From Telluria aromaticivorans (GTDB lineage Bacteria > Pseudomonadota > Gammaproteobacteria > Burkholderiales > Burkholderiaceae_D), in contig NZ_JABAIV010000016.1 of the NCBI RefSeq assembly GCF_013003915.1, positions 1 to 36,533 of the forward strand: a stretch of DNA of 36,533 bases, written 5' to 3'. Positions 17,663 to 26,529 of the stretch are shown one piece after another (the stretch's first letter is position 1; every line of letters begins with the position of its first letter). The position numbers and the translations under genes were made by a program. The notes beneath the pieces were generated by a model. That model worked only from the letters and a program-made list of their open reading frames with translations, made no database searches and was not told the DNA's origin.

Positions 17663-18448
17663 TTATTCAAATGCGTAGGCGTCCATCGCCAGTATCCCGT
17701 GCTCGAAGCTGGCATGCAGCTGGACGGTTCTAGCCCCGGGGCCGGCCGCGCCCATTGCCACGTACAGGGGCAGCAAGTGTTCTTCGCTCGGATGGTTGCG
17801 CGCGCCCGACGGTGCAAGGCGGCGGTAGTCCAGCAGGGCCGCGTGGTCGTTTGCTTCCAGCCGGGCTTTCATCCAGGACCCGAATTCGCTGACCCACGGC
17901 GGGACCGGCGCATCGACTGGCTGCCCGCGGAATTCGGACAGGTTGTGCGTCAGCGCGCCGGAACCGATGACGAGCACGCCCTCCTCGCGCAGCGCCGCCA
18001 GGGCCTGGCCCAGCCTTTCGTGCTCCCGGGGTCCCGCGCCCTGCACCAGCGAGAGCTGGGTGACCGGGATGTCCGCATCCGGATACATCAGGCTGAGCGG
18101 CACCCAGGCGCCGTGGTCGAGGCCGCGGTCGGCATTGCACGTCACCGGCAGCCCGCTCGCCTCCAACAGTGCGGCGGCGCGTTCGGCGGTCCAGGGAGCG
18201 CCGGGCGCCGGGTACTGGATCTTGAACAGCGCGCGCGGGAAACCGCCGAAGTCGTGGATGGTTTCCGGCAGCGAGGCCAAGCTCACGCTGGCGCTGCCGC
18301 GGGTTTCCCAGTGCGCCGAGACGGCCAGGATGGCGCGTGGACGTTCCAGCGATTTGCCGAGGCCTTGCAGGAAGCGGCGGGCCGGGCTGTCCTGCAGGGC
18401 CAGCATGGGCGATCCGTGCGACAGGAAGATGGTGGGGAATGCAGGCAT
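17663..18448 (-). CDS. class III extradiol ring-cleavage dioxygenase (4,5-DOPA dioxygenase / YgiD type)
   Basis: It belongs to the LigB/DODA family of non-haem metal enzymes that open catechol rings. The 261-residue product shows FLSHGSPMLAL, VSAHWETRG, LDHGAWVPLSLMYP and GSGALTHNLSEF, which carry the conserved metal-binding and catalytic His residues. Length fits YgiD (about 262-271). Relatives are annotated 4,5-DOPA extradiol dioxygenase, but the natural substrate is often unknown. AAAGGA sits 7-8 bp before ATG 18448. It lies between lysR (118 bp upstream) and doxX on the same strand, a commonly seen grouping, with a bipartite motif in its leader that recurs at the lysR promoter. Confidence 0.88.
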   Translation of the reverse strand: MPAFPTIFLSHGSPMLALQDSPARRFLQGLGKSLERPRAILAVSAHWETRGSASVSLASLPETIHDFGGFPRALFKIQYPAPGAPWTAERAAALLEASGLPVTCNADRGLDHGAWVPLSLMYPDADIPVTQLSLVQGAGPREHERLGQALAALREEGVLVIGSGALTHNLSEFRGQPVDAPVPPWVSEFGSWMKARLEANDHAALLDYRRLAPSGARNHPSEEHLLPLYVAMGAAGPGARTVQLHASFEHGILAMDAYAFE

Positions 18449-18514
18449 GTTGATGTCCTTTCAGGTGCGGCCTTTACCGCGATGACATGCCTCATCTTAA
18501 TCTTGCCGGCGGAC

Positions 18515-18546
18515 GAGATAAATAGCCTCAGCGGAGCAAGACTGTC
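18515..18546 (+). promoter_or_regulatory. bipartite operator candidate, copy A
   Basis: GAGATAAA, 18 bp, ACTGTC. All 14 bases and the gap match copy B at 19479-19510 in the opposite orientation. It lies 66 bp before the dioxygenase ATG. Confidence 0.6.
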
Positions 18547-18566
18547 TCACCAGCAGGGATAATCAA

Positions 18567-19463
18567 TCAGTCCCATGCCGGGTCGGCGAATGCGTCAACG
18601 AGGAAGTCGATCAGCAGGCGCACCTTGGGCGAGACGAATTTGCGCGACGGGTAGACGGCGTACACGCCCAGTTCGCCCGCGCGCCATGGCTTCATGGTTT
18701 CGAGCAGCAGCCCTCGCGCAAGGTCGGTCCCGACGATGAAGCTCGGCTGGAGCACGATGCCCTGGTGCTGCAAGGCCGCGGCGCGGCAGGTGTCGCCGCT
18801 GTTGGTGCGCACCCGGGGCGCGACTTTCACCGTGGCCTCGCCGCCCGGGCCGGTAAACGTCCAGTGTTCGCCGCTCGAGAACAGGCTGTACGAGATCACA
18901 TCGTGCTGCAGCAAGTCCGGTGGCCGTGCCGGTTCGCCGCGCCGTGCCAGGTAATCGGGCGAGGCGCACAGGACCATGCGGGTGGACGCGAGTTTGCGGC
19001 TGATCAGGGAGGAAGACGGCAGCTGGACGATCCGGACCGCGAGGTCGAAACCGTCCTCGACCAGGTCGACCACGCGGTCCGACAAGGTGATGTCGAGATC
19101 GAGCTTCGGGTGCAGCGCGAGGAAAGGCGGCCATAAGGGCGCGAGGTGCATCAACCCGAAGGTGACCGGCACGCTCACCTTCAGCAGGCCGCTGGCCTGG
19201 CCGCTGCGCGAGCTGATCTCGGCCTCGGCCTCGTCCAGGTTGTCCAGCAGTTCGCGGCAGCGCGCGTGGAAGATCTCGCCCTCGCCCGTTGCGGACAGCT
19301 TGCGCGTGGTCCGGTGCAGCAGGCGCACGCCGAGGCGCTCTTCGAGTTCGGCCACGTAGCGCGAGACCGCCGCTTTCGACATGTCCAGGGTACGCGCGGC
19401 GCCGGTGAAGCTGCCCGCTTCGACCACGGCCGAGAACACCTTCATTTCGAGGAATTTATCCAT
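18567..19463 (-). CDS. LysR family transcriptional regulator
   Basis: This 298-residue regulator has an N-terminal winged helix-turn-helix (about residues 2-60; FSAVVEAGSFTGAARTLDMS, then RYVAELEERLGVRLLHRTTR) and a C-terminal substrate-binding-like effector domain. It belongs to the large proteobacterial subgroup that resembles DsdC/AaeR-like regulators; the ligand is unknown. ATG 19463 is preceded by GTGGGA; GTG 19472 is an alternative. It is collinear with, and likely controls, the downstream dioxygenase-doxX pair. The operator candidate B overlaps its promoter region, which suggests autoregulation. Confidence 0.92.
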   Translation of the reverse strand: MDKFLEMKVFSAVVEAGSFTGAARTLDMSKAAVSRYVAELEERLGVRLLHRTTRKLSATGEGEIFHARCRELLDNLDEAEAEISSRSGQASGLLKVSVPVTFGLMHLAPLWPPFLALHPKLDLDITLSDRVVDLVEDGFDLAVRIVQLPSSSLISRKLASTRMVLCASPDYLARRGEPARPPDLLQHDVISYSLFSSGEHWTFTGPGGEATVKVAPRVRTNSGDTCRAAALQHQGIVLQPSFIVGTDLARGLLLETMKPWRAGELGVYAVYPSRKFVSPKVRLLIDFLVDAFADPAWD

Positions 19464-19478
19464 TGTTCCCACTCGTAT

Positions 19479-19510
19479 GACAGTGACTCTTCTGGAGCAG
19501 AGTTTATCTC
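19479..19510 (-). promoter_or_regulatory. bipartite operator candidate, copy B
   Basis: On the minus strand: GAGATAAA, 18 bp, ACTGTC, ending 15 bp before the lysR ATG. It is the same 14-base pattern and gap as copy A at 18515. Confidence 0.6.
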
Positions 19511-19546
19511 ATCGCTAGCAACAGATCAAAAAGCGACCGCCAACGC

Positions 19547-19572
19547 AAAAAGGCCAGCATCTCTGCTGACCT
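19547..19572 (-). terminator. intrinsic terminator after tRNA-Val copy 2
   Basis: A 9-bp stem (AGGTCAGCA / TGCTGGCCT, one G-T pair) with loop GAGA, followed on the minus strand by TTTTGCG. It lies 33 bp beyond the tRNA 3' end and upstream of lysR. Confidence 0.75.
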
Positions 19573-19605
19573 TTCGCTTGTCCGACATGGTTCCGGACTG
19601 AATCC

Positions 19606-19680
19606 TGGTGGGAAGTGCAAGTTTCGAACTTGCGACCCCTGCAGTGTGAATGCAGTGCTCTACCCCTGAGCTAACCTCCC
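19606..19680 (-). tRNA. tRNA-Val (CAC), copy 2
   Basis: A 75-nt gene identical to the copy at 17041-17115, with CCA encoded at 19606-19608 and anticodon CAC. It lies 26 bp downstream of the dnaQ stop codon and has its own promoter and terminator. Confidence 0.96.
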
Positions 19681-19692
19681 AAAACGAGGCGT

Positions 19693-19721
19693 ATTATGGC
19701 ACAGAATCAGGCCGCCGTCAC
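19693..19721 (-). promoter_or_regulatory. promoter of tRNA-Val copy 2, overlapping the dnaQ 3' end
   Basis: CATAAT (19693-19698) with GTGACG 17 bp upstream (19716-19721). The -35 element lies inside the last codons of dnaQ. The sequence GTATTATG is shared with copy 1 but the spacer to the tRNA differs by 2 bp. Confidence 0.6.
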
Positions 19722-20426
19722 CCCTGCCGGGGAAAAATTGCGCCAGATGCAGCTGCCTTTCACGTTCTTGTCGAGGCCTGCGAGGACCAGTTCGTGCGCG
19801 GCTTCCTCCTCATGGCTGGCCGCGACCACGATGATCTCGCCCAGCGGGCCCGCTTCGACGAGCTCGCCGCCGGCATTGGTTTCGGCCGCGACATCCATGG
19901 TCAGCGAATTCTGGCCGCGTGTCATCGACAGGTAGACGTCGGCCAGCAGCTCCGAGTCCAGCAGCGCGCCGTGCAGCTTGCGGTGGGCGTTCGAGACTTC
20001 GTAGCGGTCGCACAGCGCATCCAGCGAATTGCGCTTGCCTGGATGCAATTCCTTGGCCTGCACCAGGGTGTCGATCACGCCCGCGCAATAGGTGCTGAAG
20101 GGCGGCAGGCCCAGTCGCGTGAACTCGGCATTCAGGAAGCCAAGGTCGAAAGGCGCGTTATGGATGATCACTTGCGCGCCCTGCACGAACTCGCGCAATT
20201 CCTCGGCGATCTCGGCGAACTTCGGTTTGTCGCGCAGGAATTCGGTGGTCAAGCCGTGGACCGCCAGTGCCGCCTCGTCCGAGTCGCGCTCCGGATTGAT
20301 ATAGCGGTGGAAGTTATTTCCGGTCAGCTTGCGGTTGAAGATCTCAACGCAGCCGACCTCGATGACGCGGTCGCCGGTACGAGGGTTCAGGCCGGTGGTT
20401 TCGGTATCGAGGACAATCTGGCGCAT
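19707..20426 (-). CDS. dnaQ: DNA polymerase III epsilon subunit (3'-5' proofreading exonuclease)
   Basis: This is the proofreading subunit of the replicative polymerase core, bound to the alpha subunit. The 239-residue product has the three DEDDh exonuclease motifs: ExoI LDTETTGL (Asp7, Glu9), ExoII IHNAPFDLGFLN, and ExoIII with HGALLDSELLADVY (His and Asp). The C-terminal tail, which binds alpha in E. coli, is present; length matches E. coli (243). I chose ATG 20426, which gives MRQIVLDTETTG; GTG 20435 would add three residues. It is downstream of rnhA on the same strand (85-bp gap) and followed by tRNA-Val, much like the E. coli rnhA-dnaQ-aspV region, although there the two genes diverge. 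Confidence 0.95.
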   Translation of the reverse strand: MRQIVLDTETTGLNPRTGDRVIEVGCVEIFNRKLTGNNFHRYINPERDSDEAALAVHGLTTEFLRDKPKFAEIAEELREFVQGAQVIIHNAPFDLGFLNAEFTRLGLPPFSTYCAGVIDTLVQAKELHPGKRNSLDALCDRYEVSNAHRKLHGALLDSELLADVYLSMTRGQNSLTMDVAAETNAGGELVEAGPLGEIIVVAASHEEEAAHELVLAGLDKNVKGSCIWRNFSPAGVTAA

Positions 20427-20511
20427 GGGCAGCACTTAAGAGGGTGAATCGTGGATGAACAGTGAAGCAGGCGGGCGAAGTATATCAGTCCGCGCCCTGC
20501 TTCAGGCTGGC

Positions 20512-20991
20512 TTAGCGGCGCACCGAGGCCGCGCCGCGGTTGGCCAGCACGTCGGCCCGCTCGTTGCCCGGATGGCCGTTGTGGCCGCGTACCCAGCGCC
20601 ATTCGACCGCATGCTGCTGCTGCGCCAGGTCGAGCGCTTTCCACAAATCGTCGTTCTTGACCGGTTCCTTGGCCGCGGTCTTCCACCCGCGCGCCTTCCA
20701 GCCGTGAATCCACTCGGAGATGCCCTTCTGGACATACTGGCTGTCGGTATGCAGCACGATCTCGCACGGGCGGTTGAGCACGCCCAACGCCTCGATCACG
20801 GCGCGCAATTCCATGCGGTTGTTGGTGGTGTTCGGCTCGCCGCCGAAGATTTCCTTCTCGTGGCCATTGGCGACCAGCAGCGCGCCCCAGCCGCCGGTGC
20901 CGGGATTGCCCTTGCAGGCGCCGTCGGTGAAGATTTCTACTTTTGTCGAGCCGTTTGCTGCGCTTGCTTCGTTGTCTTGCATGTCGCTCAT
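20512..20991 (-). CDS. rnhA: ribonuclease HI
   Basis: It cuts the RNA strand of RNA-DNA hybrids during replication. The 159-residue product carries the four catalytic carboxylates: Asp in IFTDGACKGNPG, Glu in MELRAVIEAL, Asp in LHTDSQYV, and Asp in NERADVLA, with the catalytic-loop His in VRGHNGHPGN. ATG 20991 overlaps the TGA of the upstream methyltransferase gene as ATGA, which favours translational coupling. A second ATG at 20982 has AGGGA at 9 bp and would give 156 residues, close to E. coli (155). Confidence 0.96.
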   Translation of the reverse strand: MSDMQDNEASAANGSTKVEIFTDGACKGNPGTGGWGALLVANGHEKEIFGGEPNTTNNRMELRAVIEALGVLNRPCEIVLHTDSQYVQKGISEWIHGWKARGWKTAAKEPVKNDDLWKALDLAQQQHAVEWRWVRGHNGHPGNERADVLANRGAASVRR

Positions 20992-21761
20992 TCCCTGTTC
21001 GCCGCCGGCACTGCTTGCGGCCGCTTGCTCGTTTTCTTGTTCCATGCAGGTCCGATGATGTGCATGCCCTTGACCCGCTTGATGGCGTGGACCACGTACA
21101 CGGCGCCCAGATAGGGCCACCAGCGTTGTCCGGCCGATTCCATCATCGCGAACCGGCTCAGCCAATGGGCTGTCCGGCACGGCGGCGCATAGCAGCCGAA
21201 ATGGCTGCGCGTCACGCCGAGATTCAGCAATTTTAGCCAGTCTTTCAGGCGCGGCATAGAAATGAATTCGCCCGATGCCGGCAGGTAGCCGTTGTTGGTG
21301 ACCCGGCCGATCCCCTGGCGCATGCCCCACAGGCTGGCCGGATTGAAGCCGCAGATGATCACCTGCCCTTCCGGGATCAGGACCCGCTCGACTTCGCGCA
21401 ACACCTGGTGCGGTTCGGTAGCGAACTCGAGCACGTGCGGCAGCACGACCAGGTCGATGCTGTGCGAAGCGAACGGCAGTTCGGCGAAATCGAGGGCGAC
21501 GGCGATCTGCTTGCCGCTGGCTGCAAAGGCCAGCTCGTCGCTGGTCGAGGTGCGGGTCGCGGCCTGCCATTTGTTGGGCATGCGGTTGGCGGCCAGCGCA
21601 TCGAGCTGGGGCACGCCAACTTGCAAGGCATTGAAGCCGAAGATGTCCGCGGTGAGCTCGTCCAGGCAGGACTGCTCGAAGGCGCGCACGTAGGCGCCCG
21701 CCGGCGATTGCAGCCAGTGGTCGAGCGCTATAATGGATTTCTCGGATACTGCGCTGTCCAT
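20988..21761 (-). CDS. class I SAM-dependent methyltransferase (YafS-like)
   Basis: This is a methyltransferase-type protein of 257 residues. The N-terminal SAM-binding signature is weak. The segment ALDFAELPFASHSIDLVVLPHVLEF, followed by HQVLREVERVLIPEGQVIICGFNP, is the usual post-motif pattern of Methyltransf_11 proteins. Its place between divergent gloB and downstream rnhA matches E. coli yafS, whose substrate is unproven. AAGGG lies 5 bp before ATG 21761, which decides the start; GTG 21779 is weaker. The stop overlaps the rnhA start. The basic C-terminal tail is rich in Lys. Confidence 0.85.
   Translation of the reverse strand: MDSAVSEKSIIALDHWLQSPAGAYVRAFEQSCLDELTADIFGFNALQVGVPQLDALAANRMPNKWQAATRTSTSDELAFAASGKQIAVALDFAELPFASHSIDLVVLPHVLEFATEPHQVLREVERVLIPEGQVIICGFNPASLWGMRQGIGRVTNNGYLPASGEFISMPRLKDWLKLLNLGVTRSHFGCYAPPCRTAHWLSRFAMMESAGQRWWPYLGAVYVVHAIKRVKGMHIIGPAWNKKTSKRPQAVPAANRE
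21729..21734 (+). promoter_or_regulatory. -10 box for gloB
   Basis: A perfect TATAAT on the plus strand, 50 bp before the gloB ATG, within the 5' end of the divergent methyltransferase gene. GATTGC lies 17 bp upstream as a poor -35. The two start codons are only 23 bp apart, so the promoters must overlap the coding regions. Confidence 0.5.
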
Positions 21762-21784
21762 GCCATCCCTTCGGTTCACTACCT

Positions 21785-22585
21785 ATGACCAACACATCTC
21801 GCCCGGACCTGTCGGTCCTGACCGTCCCCGCCTTCAACGACAACTATCTCTGGATTATCCACGACGGCAGCCATGCAGCGGTAGTCGACCCGGGCGATGC
21901 CGGACCCGTCCGTGAAGCCCTGGCCGCGCACAAGCTGTCGCTTACCGCCATTTTACTCACCCATCACCATGCTGACCATATCGGCGGCGTGCCAAGCCTG
22001 CTGGCCGAGTGGCGGGTGCCGGTGTACGGGCCGCGCAACGATGGGATCGCCTTCGTCAGCGAGGCCCTCGGCGAAGGCGACCACGTCCGCATAGCCGGGC
22101 TCGACTTGGAACTCGACGTGCTCGAGGTGCCGGGGCACACGCTCGGGCATATCGCCTATGTACGGCGCGCGTCGGGGGCGAACTGGCTGTTCTGTGGCGA
22201 CACGCTGTTCGCGGGCGGCTGCGGCCGGCTGTTCGAAGGCACGCCGGCGCAGATGGCAGGCTCGCTCGCCAAGCTGGCGGCGCTGCCGGACGACACGCTG
22301 GTGTATTGCGCGCACGAATATACGGTGGCGAATCTAAAGTTCGCGCAGGTGGTCGAGCCGGACAACCAGGGCCTGGCCTTGCGAATGCGGGATGCTGCGG
22401 AAAAACGCGGGACCAGGTTGCCGACGGTGCCGTCGACGATCGGGCTGGAGCGAGGGACGAATCCGTTTTTGCGGTATACGGAGCCGGGGGTGGTGCGGAG
22501 CCTGGTGGATGCGGGCAGGCTGGCTACGGATGCATCACCGCTGCAGGCCTTTGCGGCGCTAAGAGAATGGAAGAATACATTCTGA
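21785..22585 (+). CDS. gloB: hydroxyacylglutathione hydrolase (glyoxalase II)
   Basis: It hydrolyses S-D-lactoylglutathione to D-lactate and glutathione, the second step of methylglyoxal detoxification. The 266-residue metallo-beta-lactamase-fold protein has the double-metal motif THHHADH (residues 58-64), VPGHTLGHIAYV and GDTLFAGGCGR, and the C-terminal glutathione-binding segment ending with RGTNPFLR. ATG 21785 is the only sensible start; it has no strong ribosome site. It diverges from the yafS-like gene, as in E. coli. Confidence 0.95.
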   Translation: MTNTSRPDLSVLTVPAFNDNYLWIIHDGSHAAVVDPGDAGPVREALAAHKLSLTAILLTHHHADHIGGVPSLLAEWRVPVYGPRNDGIAFVSEALGEGDHVRIAGLDLELDVLEVPGHTLGHIAYVRRASGANWLFCGDTLFAGGCGRLFEGTPAQMAGSLAKLAALPDDTLVYCAHEYTVANLKFAQVVEPDNQGLALRMRDAAEKRGTRLPTVPSTIGLERGTNPFLRYTEPGVVRSLVDAGRLATDASPLQAFAALREWKNTF

Positions 22586-22593
22586 GGTGAATC

Positions 22594-22699
22594 GTAGGGT
22601 GGGCAGGTTTCCTGCCCACGCGTTCAACGAACAGGTTTAAACCACGGAGCATGCTCGCTAAGGTGATGTGAACGCGTGGGCAGAATCTGCCCACCCTAC
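22594..22699. repeat. REP-like inverted pair
   Basis: Unit one is 22594-22627 (GTAGGGTGGGCAGG to GCGTTCAA) and the inverted unit two is 22669-22699 (TGAACGCGTGGGCAG to CACCCTAC). The pair lies between the convergent gloB and aceB genes and could act as a shared transcript end. Confidence 0.85.
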
Positions 22700-22721
22700 G
22701 GTCTACCTCAGTTCCGGTCGC

Positions 22722-24311
<1,590 letters not shown>

Positions 24312-24376
24312 TGCGCATTCTCCAGTAGAAGTAGAAAACCTGTGCTCGCCGGGCGGCCTGGGCCGCGCCTTGGCGT

Positions 24377-24396
24377 TTGTACAAGCATCAAGTATA
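24377..24396 (-). promoter_or_regulatory. aceB promoter region: -10 box and palindrome
   Basis: TATACT on the minus strand (24391-24396) with the palindrome TTGTACAA (24377-24384) just downstream, near the expected transcription start. The -35 is weak, as expected for an activator-dependent promoter. Confidence 0.4.
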
Positions 24397-24482
24397 TTCA
24401 CTTCCAGATAGCTAAACGATACATTTTCTCACTACATCTGTGCGTTTTTGTATGAAATGGAGAGCACGGATGGGCAATACGA

Positions 24483-25388
24483 ATGGGTAAGTTCAGGCAA
24501 ATCTCGACCTTCGTCGAAGTGGTGGCGCGCGGCAGCCTGTCGGCGGCGGCGCGGGCCGAAGGGATAGCGCCGGCCATGATCGGGCGCCGGCTCGATGCAC
24601 TGGAAAGCAGGCTCGGGGTCAAGCTGCTGCAGCGGACCACGCGCCGGCTGGTGCTCACCGACGAAGGCGCGGCCTTCCTCGACGACTGCCAGCGCATCCT
24701 GGCCGAATTCGAAGCGGCCGAGGCCGCGGCGGCCGAACGCAGCGTGCGTGCAACCGGGCATTTGCTGGTGTCCGCGCCGGCCGGCTTCGGCCGCCAGCAC
24801 GTGGCGCCGCTGCTGCCCTCCTTCCTCGCCGAGCACCGCGACGTGACCGTCAACCTGAACCTGACCGACCGCCTGGTCGACGTCGTGGGCGAAGGCGTGG
24901 ACGTCGCGATCCGCATCGCCAGCCTGACCGATTCGACCCTGGTCGGTACCAAGCTGGCCGACAACCACCGCGTGGTGGTGGGAGCGCCCGCCTACCTCAA
25001 GCGGCACGGCGCCCCGCGCGTGCTGGCCGACCTGGCGAAGCACAACTGCCTGGCGATCAGCAGCGAAGGCAGCCAGCGCGGCTGGACCTTCCTCGACAAG
25101 GGCAAGCCGGTGGCGCTCAAGGTCGGCGGCAACATGGAGTGCAACGACGGCGCGGTGCTGCACGCCTGGGCCCTGGCCGGCAAGGGGCTGGCCTGGCGCT
25201 CGATGTGGGAAGTGGGCGCGCAGATCGCGACGGGCGAGCTGTGCACGGTGCTGGACGAGTTCGCGGCGCCGGGGAACGACATCTATGCGGTGTTCGCGCA
25301 GCGGCAGCACTTGCCGTTGCGGATACGGGCGTTCGTGGATTTTTTGCGGCGGAGTTATGCGCAGCCGGAGTATTGGCAGGTGCGCTAG
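24483..25388 (+). CDS. LysR family regulator, divergent from aceB
   Basis: This 301-residue regulator has an N-terminal winged HTH (ISTFVEVVARGSLSAAARAEGIA, then IGRRLDALESRLGVKLLQRTTR) and a C-terminal effector-binding domain starting around residue 90. It belongs to the same broad subgroup as the regulator at 18567. The divergent arrangement makes aceB its probable target, which is inference from position. ATG 24483 lacks a good ribosome site; an upstream ATG at 24470 is out of frame. The last 170 bp show no known neighbour; the gene ends just before a REP pair. Confidence 0.9.
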   Translation: MGKFRQISTFVEVVARGSLSAAARAEGIAPAMIGRRLDALESRLGVKLLQRTTRRLVLTDEGAAFLDDCQRILAEFEAAEAAAAERSVRATGHLLVSAPAGFGRQHVAPLLPSFLAEHRDVTVNLNLTDRLVDVVGEGVDVAIRIASLTDSTLVGTKLADNHRVVVGAPAYLKRHGAPRVLADLAKHNCLAISSEGSQRGWTFLDKGKPVALKVGGNMECNDGAVLHAWALAGKGLAWRSMWEVGAQIATGELCTVLDEFAAPGNDIYAVFAQRQHLPLRIRAFVDFLRRSYAQPEYWQVR

Positions 25389-25414
25389 CCTGCGGCGGCG
25401 GCCGGTCGAGACCC

Positions 25415-25522
25415 GTAGGGTGGGCAGATTCTGCCCACGCGTTCAACCAGAATCGCACAGTGGAAGTGCAACTCGACACGCCCACTGGTTGAACGCGTGG
25501 GCAAGGAACTTGCCCACCCTAC
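25415..25522. repeat. REP-like inverted pair
   Basis: Unit one is 25415-25446 (GTAGGGTGGGCAG to GCGTTCAA) and the inverted unit two is 25489-25522 (TTGAACGCGTGGGCA to CACCCTAC). It lies between convergent lysR and cspA. Unit one equals the repeat that would be rebuilt from the two IS-cut halves at the window edges. Confidence 0.85.
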
Positions 25523-25589
25523 CAGCCGCAAGCTCATCGGGCTCTGCGTCCCGAAGCGAATCAGGCGAACCGTGCAGAACCACCAGACG

Positions 25590-25618
25590 AAAAAAATCCC
25601 CGGCAGTCCGGGGATTTT
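25590..25618 (-). terminator. intrinsic terminator of the cold-shock gene
   Basis: An 11-bp stem (AAAATCCCCGG / CCGGGGATTTT) with loop of 4, followed on the minus strand by a T-run. It lies 19 bp after the cspA stop. Confidence 0.9.
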
Positions 25619-25636
25619 GCTATCGCTTGAGAGCGA

Positions 25637-25840
25637 TTACAGCGGCTGAATGTTCGCGGCCTGCTTGCCCTTAGGGCCAGTGGTCACATCGAACGAAACG
25701 CGCTGGTTCTCTTGCAGCGACTTGAAGCCATTGCTTTGGATCGCCGAGAAGTGAGCGAACAGATCTTCGCCGCCTTCATCAGGGGTGATGAAGCCAAAAC
25801 CCTTCGAATCATTGAACCATTTTACGATGCCAGTTGCCAT
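25637..25840 (-). CDS. cold-shock protein (CspA family)
   Basis: This 67-residue single-stranded nucleic-acid-binding protein acts as an RNA chaperone. Both RNA-binding motifs are intact: RNP1 KGFGFI (residues 13-18) and RNP2 DLFAHF. AGGAAA lies about 5 bp before ATG 25840. The leader, about 105 nt from a TATAAT box, is long for this genome and matches the regulated 5' UTR of cold-shock genes. Confidence 0.96.
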   Translation of the reverse strand: MATGIVKWFNDSKGFGFITPDEGGEDLFAHFSAIQSNGFKSLQENQRVSFDVTTGPKGKQAANIQPL

Positions 25841-25958
25841 TACAATTTCCTATTTCAGTTAAGTTGGGCTTGCGCCCGTTTAAGATCGTTTGAAGAAGCA
25901 AGAAAGGAATGACAGACAGACTGCACTACTACCTACAACCCAACGATCCCGTATTATA
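25841..25958 (-). promoter_or_regulatory. cspA leader and -10 box
   Basis: A perfect TATAAT on the minus strand (25953-25958) gives a predicted start near 25946 and a 5' UTR of about 105 nt. The -35 is not clear. Upstream to 26179 there is AT-rich sequence and a 6-bp palindrome (GGGCATTATGCCC at 26147-26159), but no gene I can support. Confidence 0.55.
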
Positions 25959-26179
25959 CCGAATAAAAACAAATAAAACCCATGTTCGCAAAATAAAAAT
26001 TCTCGCGCTCGCAACAATCTCGATAAGAATTCCTAACTTCAACTTTTACGGTCGCGCTTTGCATTCGGCAGTACAGAAAATATAGGGCAATGAGTGAACG
26101 TAAGTTTGCGCGGTATCAAACGATCCTGCATTGGTTTATTGCGCCAGGGCATTATGCCCACGGCAAAACCAGCGTATGC

Positions 26180-26527
26180 CTAATTGAATCCGCGTGGATC
26201 GCGGCGCCCTGCCTCGACGAATTGCCCGAGCTCGGAGGTCCAGCTGGCCCAATCGCTTGCGGCGACTGCATCGAAGGTCATCAGCACGCGCAGGCGCTGC
26301 TCGAGCGCGCGCGCGTGGTGGCCGAGGCCGCGGTAGCCGAAGGTGGCGGCGGAGCCCGCCACGGTATGCAGCATGGCCTGCAATTCGTTTGCAGCGGCCG
26401 CGGGCGCACGCGGATCGAGTCCGGCGGCAACCGCCGCCATGCGCTCGAGCGTGGCGGGCAGGTTGCTGGCGAAGCTGTCGTTGAACGACGCCAGTCGCGA
26501 AAAGAATCCCTTGTCGGCCGCGTGCAT
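26180..26527 (-). CDS. orphan histidine phosphotransfer (Hpt) domain protein
   Basis: This small phosphorelay carrier of 115 residues is almost only an Hpt domain. The phosphorylated His is His54 in MLHTVAGSAATFG, the typical Hpt H-x-x-x-G-S sequence, on a long helical bundle (RALEQRLRVL follows). No kinase or output domain is attached. Its ATG begins 2 bp after the upp stop codon (TAAGCATG), so it is almost surely co-transcribed and coupled with upp. Two hybrid kinases in the window (9435 and 13023) end in receivers and need such a partner; a link is plausible but not shown. Confidence 0.85.
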   Translation of the reverse strand: MHAADKGFFSRLASFNDSFASNLPATLERMAAVAAGLDPRAPAAAANELQAMLHTVAGSAATFGYRGLGHHARALEQRLRVLMTFDAVAASDWASWTSELGQFVEAGRRDPRGFN

Positions 26528-26529
26528 GC

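Noticed and set aside
20512..21843. apparent 443-residue fusion ending in RNase HI
   Set aside because: The first part is an out-of-frame reading of the methyltransferase gene; the ATGA overlap at 20988-20991 shows rnhA starts on its own.
26147..26159. GGGCATTATGCCC as a terminator for the upp-hpt transcript
   Set aside because: The loop would be too small and no T-run follows.
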